This document shows, piece by piece, positions 33,153-38,159 of a stretch of 38,159 nt of DNA. The notes under the pieces were generated by a model. That model was not told the origin of the DNA. It searched no databases and worked only from the letters and a program-made list of their open reading frames with translations. Numbering within the stretch: position 1 is the stretch's first letter; each line of letters starts with the position of its first letter. Source of the stretch: Chloroflexus sp. MS-G (GTDB lineage: Bacteria > Chloroflexota > Chloroflexia > Chloroflexales > Chloroflexaceae); contig NZ_JPIM01000040.1 of the NCBI RefSeq assembly GCF_000735195.1, positions 1-38,159 of the forward strand. Reading direction: 5' to 3'. The position numbers were made by a program, and so were the translations under genes.

Positions 33153-35198
33153 ATGAGTTACCGAATTGGAGTCGATGTCGGCGGCACATTTACCGACTTG
33201 ATGCTCTTCGATGAGGAGAGTGGGCGCTACTGGCGTCATAAGACCCCCTCCACACCGCACGATCCGTCAGAGGCTGTGCTGAACGGTATCGCTGCTATCT
33301 GTCAGCAAGCCGGTATCGAACCAGCGCAAGTTGCCCAGATCATGCACGGCACCACTGTTGCCACCAATGTCATTCTCGAAGGGAAGGGTGCTCGCGTCGG
33401 TCTGGTAACGACCGAAGGCTTTAAGCAGATTTTGCACCTCGCTCGCTCACAAACCCCAGGCCCGCTCGCCGGCTGGATGATTATGATCAAGCCAGAACCA
33501 CCGGCAACACTCGCCGATACCCGTGAAGTGCGCGAACGAATGAGTGCTCGCGGCGAGGTGGTGCGCCCGCTCGACGAAGCTCATGCCGAAGAGGTCATCC
33601 GCGAGTTGGTTGCTTCGGGCATTGAGTCGCTGACCATCTCGTTGATTAACTCGTATGCAAATCCCGATCACGAACGTCGTCTGAAAGCGATTGCCCAACG
33701 GATCGCCCCGCATCTGCCGGTCACTATTTCTTACGATGTGCTGCCGGAGTTCCGCGAGTATGAGCGCACGCTCACTGCGACGATGAACGCTTATGTCAAA
33801 CCAAAGGTCAAAACCTACGTTCACAACCTCGATCAGAACCTGCGCCAACAGGGTGTGCGGGCGAAGCTCAACATTCTACGCTCAGACGCCGGGCTAATGA
33901 CTGCTGAAGCAACAGAGGAAAATCCGGTCTACACCCTGCTCTCCGGGCCTTCAGGTGGTGTGGCTGGTGCATTGCATATCGCAGTACGTGCTGGCTATCC
34001 GAACATTCTGACCTTTGATATGGGTGGTACATCGACCGATGTCTCGCTCTGCATGGGTGAACCCAATATTGCCCGCGAGACAGTGCTCGGCTATTTCCCG
34101 GTCAAAGTACCGTCGGTTGACGTGCGCTCGGTTGGTGCTGGTGGCGGCTCAATTGCCCACGTTCCCTCTCTTACCCGTGCTTTGCGCGTCGGCCCACAAA
34201 GTGCTGGCGCTGTTCCTGGCCCGGCCTGTTACGGCAAAGGTGGGAGCGAACCAACGGTCACCGATGCCAATCTGCTTTGTGGGTACTTACCGCCGAGTAT
34301 TCTCGGGGGCGCGATGCAGCTCGATCTGGCCGCTGCCAGAGCCGCGATCCAGAAAATTGCCGATGCTACCGGCCTGAGTTTGATGGACGCAGCCGAAGGG
34401 ATTCTCCGCATTGTCAACGAGAATATGTTCGGTGCTCTCCGGCTGGTGAGTGTTCAACGCGGCTTCGACCCGCGCCAGTTTGCCCTGATGGCTTTCGGCG
34501 GCGCTGGACCACTCCACGGGAATGCGTTGGCCGAACTGCTCGGTTGTTATCCGGTCATTGTTCCGCCCGCACCCGGTTTGCTCTGTGCGCTCGGTGATCT
34601 GAGCGCTGATTACCGTGATGAGTTTGCCCGCACATACATCCGCACGGTTGATCGAGTTGAACAGGAAGAGATGGTAGGTATTCTGCGCGAACTCGGTCAG
34701 GAAGCGCAAGCCATGCTGACCGGCGAATCCATTCCAGCAGAGCGCCAGGAAATCCGCTATTTCGTCGATATGCGCTACTACCGACAAGGCTACGAGATGC
34801 CCATTGCCATTCACGAAGCCGAATTCGTCCAAGACCTCATTCCGCTGCTGGTGCAACGTTTCAACGAATTGCACGACCGCACCTACGGTTTTATGCTTGA
34901 TACGAACGTCGAAATCGTAAACCTGCGTGCCGTCGGCATTGGTCGGGTAACCAAAGTTGAATTACCTGAAGCAGAACCGGGCGATCCCGATCCCAGCAGT
35001 GCTTACAGCGGCGATCATCAAATATACCGTCATGGCGAGTGGATGACGGCGAAGCTCTACGACCGGAATAAATTGCGCCCCGGTATGCAGGTCGAAGGAC
35101 CGGCCATCATCACCGAAGTAGACAGTACCACGGTTGTCTTACCCGGTCATACGGCTACCGTCGATCGCTACTTTAATCTCCTGATCAACCGTAGTTAG
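33153..35198 (+). CDS. hyuA: HyuA-type subunit of an ATP-dependent hydantoinase/oxoprolinase-family amidohydrolase
   Basis: 681 residues from MSYRIGVDVGGTFTDL, with GGAGG nine bases upstream; an earlier in-frame start adds 12 unrelated residues. The N-terminal hydantoinase A / ASKHA domain has the phosphate-binding VDVGGTFTDL (7-16) and MHGTTVATN. The second phosphate loop is DMGGTSTDVS (from residue 289), and VGAGGGSIAHV and ALMAFGGAGPLHG follow. The C-terminal 170 residues match the acetophenone carboxylase/hydantoinase C-terminal domain. The family uses ATP to activate a cyclic amide or ketone (hydantoin, 5-oxoproline, caprolactam, acetone, acetophenone). The next gene is its partner subunit. 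The substrate is unknown. Confidence 0.82.
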   Translation: MSYRIGVDVGGTFTDLMLFDEESGRYWRHKTPSTPHDPSEAVLNGIAAICQQAGIEPAQVAQIMHGTTVATNVILEGKGARVGLVTTEGFKQILHLARSQTPGPLAGWMIMIKPEPPATLADTREVRERMSARGEVVRPLDEAHAEEVIRELVASGIESLTISLINSYANPDHERRLKAIAQRIAPHLPVTISYDVLPEFREYERTLTATMNAYVKPKVKTYVHNLDQNLRQQGVRAKLNILRSDAGLMTAEATEENPVYTLLSGPSGGVAGALHIAVRAGYPNILTFDMGGTSTDVSLCMGEPNIARETVLGYFPVKVPSVDVRSVGAGGGSIAHVPSLTRALRVGPQSAGAVPGPACYGKGGSEPTVTDANLLCGYLPPSILGGAMQLDLAAARAAIQKIADATGLSLMDAAEGILRIVNENMFGALRLVSVQRGFDPRQFALMAFGGAGPLHGNALAELLGCYPVIVPPAPGLLCALGDLSADYRDEFARTYIRTVDRVEQEEMVGILRELGQEAQAMLTGESIPAERQEIRYFVDMRYYRQGYEMPIAIHEAEFVQDLIPLLVQRFNELHDRTYGFMLDTNVEIVNLRAVGIGRVTKVELPEAEPGDPDPSSAYSGDHQIYRHGEWMTAKLYDRNKLRPGMQVEGPAIITEVDSTTVVLPGHTATVDRYFNLLINRS

Positions 35199-35221
35199 TC
35201 AGAATGAGGAGTGTGCTACGT

Positions 35222-37156
35222 ATGGCAACGAATCTCAAAATTGCGACCATTCCCCAAATCGATATTGATCCGGTGACTCTCGACATCATCGAGAATGCGC
35301 TTAAGAACACGCGCTACGAAATGGATGCGGTGCTGTACCGCACTGCCATGAGTCCGGTCATCCGCGAACAGCACGACCAGTTTCCGATGATTACCGACCC
35401 GTATGGCCGGATGATTGTTGGTCAATTCGGTTCGTATATTGCCGGTTTACTCGACAACTGGGATCAAACCATCGAGCCTGGCGATGTCATTTTGCTCTCC
35501 GATCCCTATCTCTGCGGCGGTGCCATCAGTCACATCAACGATCTCCTTGTAATGCTTCCCATCTTTTACGGTGAAGGCGACGATCGTGAATTGATCGGCT
35601 GGGCCAGTATGTTCGGCCATGCGCAGGATGTTGGCGGGCCATTGCCTGGCTCGCTACCGACCACCGCTACCACTATCTTCGGTGAAGGGTTGCGCCTGCC
35701 CCCGGTCAAAATCTACGAACGTGGCAAGCTCAATCGCGCCGTCCTCGACATTATGCTCAACAATGTGCGTCAACCTGAAATGAATCGGGCCGACCTTATG
35801 GCAATCATTGCCAGTTGTCGGACTGCCGAGAAGCGGGTGATCGAGTTGTGCAACCGCTTCGGTAGAGATGTTTACTTAGCTGCCACTCAGGCCCTGCTCG
35901 ACCGCACGTATCGGGCAATGAAGGAACTGATTGTGCGCAATCTGCCCGAAGAACCTCAGTCATTTGAAGATTATGTCGATGATGATGGTCTGGGGAATGG
36001 GCCGTTCAAGATGAAGTTGACCATCTGGCGTGAAGGTCATGAAGCCTATTTCGATTGGACGGGAACCGACCCTCAGGCAATGGGGCCAATCAACTTTTAT
36101 CTCAACGAGTCGATGTTCAAGATGTTCATCGGCGTTTACCTGATTATGGTCTTCGACCCCCAAATCCTGTTCAACGATGGCTTTTACCCGCTGCTTCACG
36201 TTACGATGCCCAAAGGCAGCCTGATCCAGCCTGAATTTCCGGCTGCCCTCGGTTGTCGCACCCACGCTCTGACCCGCCTGTTCGACGTGCTCGGTGGTGC
36301 ACTTGCCAAACGGGCTCCAGAATTTACGACTGCTGCCGGTTATGGCACCTCGCCCTACTTGCTTTACTCTGGTTATGACAAAGATGGCGAGTTCTTCTAC
36401 CTGATGGAGATCAACTACGGCGGTATCCCCGGTCGCCCGATTGGTGATGGTATGGATGGTCATTCGTGGTGGCCCCTGTTCACCAACATTCCTACCGAAT
36501 ACCTCGAGAGCTATTATCCGATCCGCATTGAACGCTACACCAGCATTATGGACTCTGGCGGCGCTGGTTTTCATCGCGGCGGGAATGGTATCGAGAAGAT
36601 TTACACCTTCCTCGAACCAGGCGAAATTTCCATTCACGATGATCGCTGGTTAACGCCGCCGTGGGGGAATGTAGGCGGAAAACCAGGAAGTCGATCCAGT
36701 AAACTCCTGGTACGTACCGACGGTAGCAAGCAGGTACTGCCCAGTAAATGCGACCAGATTGCCGTGGAACCGGGTGACCAACTGATCTATCGTACTGCTG
36801 GCGGTGGTGGCTGGAAAGATCCATTGACTCGTCCCCCAGAAGCAGTTCAACGCGATGTGCGCTATGGTCTGGTCAGTCGCGCGAAGGCGTTGAACGATTA
36901 CGGTGTCGTGCTTCGCGATGATCTCACGATTGACGAAGCAGCTACCGAGGCCAAACGGGCTGAACTGGCTGCCGCACGCGGTGAAATTAAGAGTTTCGAT
37001 TTTGGTCCACCGCTCGAGGAGCTACTGGCCAACGCCGAAGCCGAAACCGGTCTACCAGCACCTCGCAAGCCGCAACCGGTACGTTGGGCAGTTGCCCGCG
37101 CTGCCCGTCGCGAGCGAATGGCAACCAACCAACCATCAACCGTCACTGCTGATTAA
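35222..37156 (+). CDS. hyuB: HyuB-type subunit of the ATP-dependent hydantoinase/oxoprolinase family
   Basis: 644 residues from MATNLKIATIPQ; the start has AGGAG at about 10 bases, and an alternative six codons earlier overlaps that site. Hydantoinase B signatures are LDIIENALKNTRYEMD, PVIREQHDQFPMI, LSDPYLCGGAISHINDL and FGHAQDVGG (metal-binding His/Asp positions), then MDSGGAGFHRGGNG and RTAGGGGWKDP near 520-530. The last 90 residues are an Ala/Glu-rich tail with RKPQPVRWAVARAARRE, longer than usual. Together with the preceding subunit it forms the complete enzyme; the 23-base gap shows co-expression. Confidence 0.82.
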   Translation: MATNLKIATIPQIDIDPVTLDIIENALKNTRYEMDAVLYRTAMSPVIREQHDQFPMITDPYGRMIVGQFGSYIAGLLDNWDQTIEPGDVILLSDPYLCGGAISHINDLLVMLPIFYGEGDDRELIGWASMFGHAQDVGGPLPGSLPTTATTIFGEGLRLPPVKIYERGKLNRAVLDIMLNNVRQPEMNRADLMAIIASCRTAEKRVIELCNRFGRDVYLAATQALLDRTYRAMKELIVRNLPEEPQSFEDYVDDDGLGNGPFKMKLTIWREGHEAYFDWTGTDPQAMGPINFYLNESMFKMFIGVYLIMVFDPQILFNDGFYPLLHVTMPKGSLIQPEFPAALGCRTHALTRLFDVLGGALAKRAPEFTTAAGYGTSPYLLYSGYDKDGEFFYLMEINYGGIPGRPIGDGMDGHSWWPLFTNIPTEYLESYYPIRIERYTSIMDSGGAGFHRGGNGIEKIYTFLEPGEISIHDDRWLTPPWGNVGGKPGSRSSKLLVRTDGSKQVLPSKCDQIAVEPGDQLIYRTAGGGGWKDPLTRPPEAVQRDVRYGLVSRAKALNDYGVVLRDDLTIDEAATEAKRAELAAARGEIKSFDFGPPLEELLANAEAETGLPAPRKPQPVRWAVARAARRERMATNQPSTVTAD

Positions 37157-37172
37157 TTGTCAGGATCATTGT

Positions 37173-37194
37173 GGGGCGAATAATCATTCGCCCC
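37173..37194 (+). terminator. Hairpin between hyuB and the hydrolase gene
   Basis: A perfect 9-bp stem (GGGGCGAAT / ATTCGCCCC) with a 4-nt loop AATC follows the hyuB stop. No U-tract follows, so it may reduce readthrough or protect the mRNA 3' end rather than terminate fully. Confidence 0.45.
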
Positions 37195-37220
37195 CCTTCG
37201 CATAGAAGGAGCAATGTGTG

Positions 37221-37877
37221 ATGACCGACTACGACCATCTGACTACCAATTACCGCCAGCACGGATTGGCCGGTCGAGTCGGCTTTGGTCAATCTCCTGC
37301 CTTGCTCATCATCGACTTCATCAAGGCTTATACCACCCCTGGCTCGCCCCTCTATGCCGCGCCGGGAGTTCCAGATGCCGTGCGGGCCAGTCAGCCACTG
37401 CTGGCTGCTGCCCGTGCTGCTGCTATTCCCATCATCTACACAACGGTCGTTTACGCCAGTGATGGCCGGGATGGCGGTATCTTCGTCCAGAAAGTCCCTG
37501 CACTCCGTCAACTCACCCACGACTCACCGCTTGTCGCCATTGTTGACGAACTCCGCCCCCAACCCAACGAGCTGGTTATCGAGAAAAAATACGCCAGTGC
37601 CTTCTTTGGTACCCATCTTGCTGCGACCCTAACTGCAATGCGCGTCGATACCCTGATCATGGTCGGTTGTTCAACTAGTGGCTGTATTCGGGCCAGTGCA
37701 GTTGACGGAATGCAGCATGGCTTCCGCGTCATCGTACCCCGTGAGTGCGTTGGCGACCGTGCGCCAGAACCGCACTTCGCCAACCTGTTCGACATCGACA
37801 GCAAATACGGTGATGTGGTGAGCCTTGAAGAAGTGATGACCTACCTTACACAGTTCAACCATTCCATCACTGCCTAA
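37221..37877 (+). CDS. Isochorismatase-family cysteine hydrolase, N-carbamoylsarcosine-amidase-like
   Basis: 218 residues. The Asp-Lys-Cys triad of the family is visible: Asp32 in ALLIIDFIKAY, Lys122/123 in VIEKKYASAFFGT, and Cys155 in GCSTSGCIRASA. TTVVYASDGRDGGIF and GDRAPEPHFANLFDIDSKYGDVV are features I associate with N-carbamoylsarcosine amidase and maleamate amidase relatives, which hydrolyse carbamoyl or amide groups to release ammonia. An AAGGAG site precedes both a GTG (37218) and this ATG; the ATG is preferred. Downstream of a HyuAB pair, it would hydrolyse the ring-opened amide or carbamoyl product. Which of these it acts on is unresolved. Confidence 0.8.
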   Translation: MTDYDHLTTNYRQHGLAGRVGFGQSPALLIIDFIKAYTTPGSPLYAAPGVPDAVRASQPLLAAARAAAIPIIYTTVVYASDGRDGGIFVQKVPALRQLTHDSPLVAIVDELRPQPNELVIEKKYASAFFGTHLAATLTAMRVDTLIMVGCSTSGCIRASAVDGMQHGFRVIVPRECVGDRAPEPHFANLFDIDSKYGDVVSLEEVMTYLTQFNHSITA

Positions 37878-38051
37878 GCCGTAATCGGCAGGTGGAAGCA
37901 CCATGTAGCACCGTTAGTAACGATAACAGGAATGGCAAGGGAGATGATCTCAGCACGGTCCTGTCCCCACCCCAAACGGTACTGACAGGACACGGCATTG
38001 TGACAGAAAAGTGGGAGAGTAAGCTATATTCCATATCAGCAGTTGATACTC

Positions 38052-38139
38052 CCCCCTTTCGCTCCCACCAAGGGAGCGAAAGGGGGAAGGTGAGGGCCGC
38101 CCTCACCCCTGGCCCCGCTCCCGCAGTGCGGGAGCGGGG
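38052..38139. repeat. Cluster of three perfect palindromes, REP-like interspersed repeat
   Basis: Three perfect inverted repeats lie within 88 bp: 15-bp arms CCCCCTTTCGCTCCC (38052-38066 and 38072-38086, 5-nt loop), 9-bp arms GGTGAGGGC (38089-38097 and 38099-38107), and 13-bp arms CCCCGCTCCCGCA (38113-38125 and 38127-38139). This resembles dispersed palindromic units between genes rather than one terminator. The window ends soon after, so the full extent is not visible. Confidence 0.6.
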
Positions 38140-38159
38140 TGAGCTGGGGAGAGGCAGGA

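Noticed and set aside
1..38159. CRISPR array accompanying the type III-D genes
   Set aside because: Reading the gaps (13.5-15.0, 24.5, 25.5, 27.8-28.4, 29.5-30.2 kb) showed no regularly spaced direct repeats of 25-40 bp.

Overview
The window looks like a chromosomal segment of a filamentous anoxygenic phototroph of the Chloroflexus type. This is inferred from gene content: an adjacent pair resembling succinyl-CoA:(R)-citramalate CoA-transferase and (R)-citramalyl-CoA lyase, enzymes I recall being characterised in Chloroflexus aurantiacus, plus a tetrathionate-reductase-like operon and a phage-defence block. No rRNA, tRNA or CRISPR array was seen.

Left part (1-10.7 kb): a PhnD-like lipoprotein, a membrane histidine kinase and a NarL-type response regulator overlap one another. 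They precede a three-gene sulfur-oxyanion reductase operon in the order FeS subunit, NrfD-type membrane subunit, Tat-exported molybdopterin subunit (ttrBCA-like), which ends in a hairpin terminator. An FmdE-domain gene follows, then a convergent A-type iron-sulfur carrier gene with its own terminator.

Defence island (11-26.7 kb): an AT-rich single-chain restriction-modification protein (N6-adenine methylase fused to a BsuBI/PstI-type nuclease domain) is followed by two decayed genes, a DNA methylase and an AAA ATPase. Next comes a compact minus-strand type III-D CRISPR effector operon: a CARF protein with a Card1/Can2-like fold, an HD-less Cas10 with intact GGDD, a Cas7-like RAMP, Csx10, a double Cas7, Csx19, and a TIGR03986-type RAMP with a C-terminal S1 domain. 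Upstream lies a CARF protein ending in a LuxR-type DNA-binding domain. It is divergent, across 63 bp, from an AAA-Csx3-like fusion. Cas10 should make cyclic oligoadenylate. The CARF-nuclease-like protein and the CARF-HTH protein are the candidate receivers, and the Csx3-like protein is the candidate signal eraser. There is no cas1, cas2, cas6 or array here, so crRNAs must come from elsewhere.

Right part (26.7-38.2 kb): a family 2 glycosyltransferase, then a DUF318/ArsP-type permease with a textbook sigma-70 promoter and a palindromic operator candidate. A GntR/FCD-regulated catabolic operon follows: regulator, CaiB-type CoA-transferase, HMG-CoA-lyase-like enzyme, HyuA and HyuB ATP-dependent hydantoinase/oxoprolinase-type subunits, and an N-carbamoylsarcosine-amidase-like cysteine hydrolase. 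Two perfect TTGTATACAA palindromes sit at the operon promoter and inside the regulator's first codons. The window ends in a dense cluster of perfect palindromes resembling an interspersed repeat.

All family assignments come from reading motifs and translated sequence by eye; no database search was possible.
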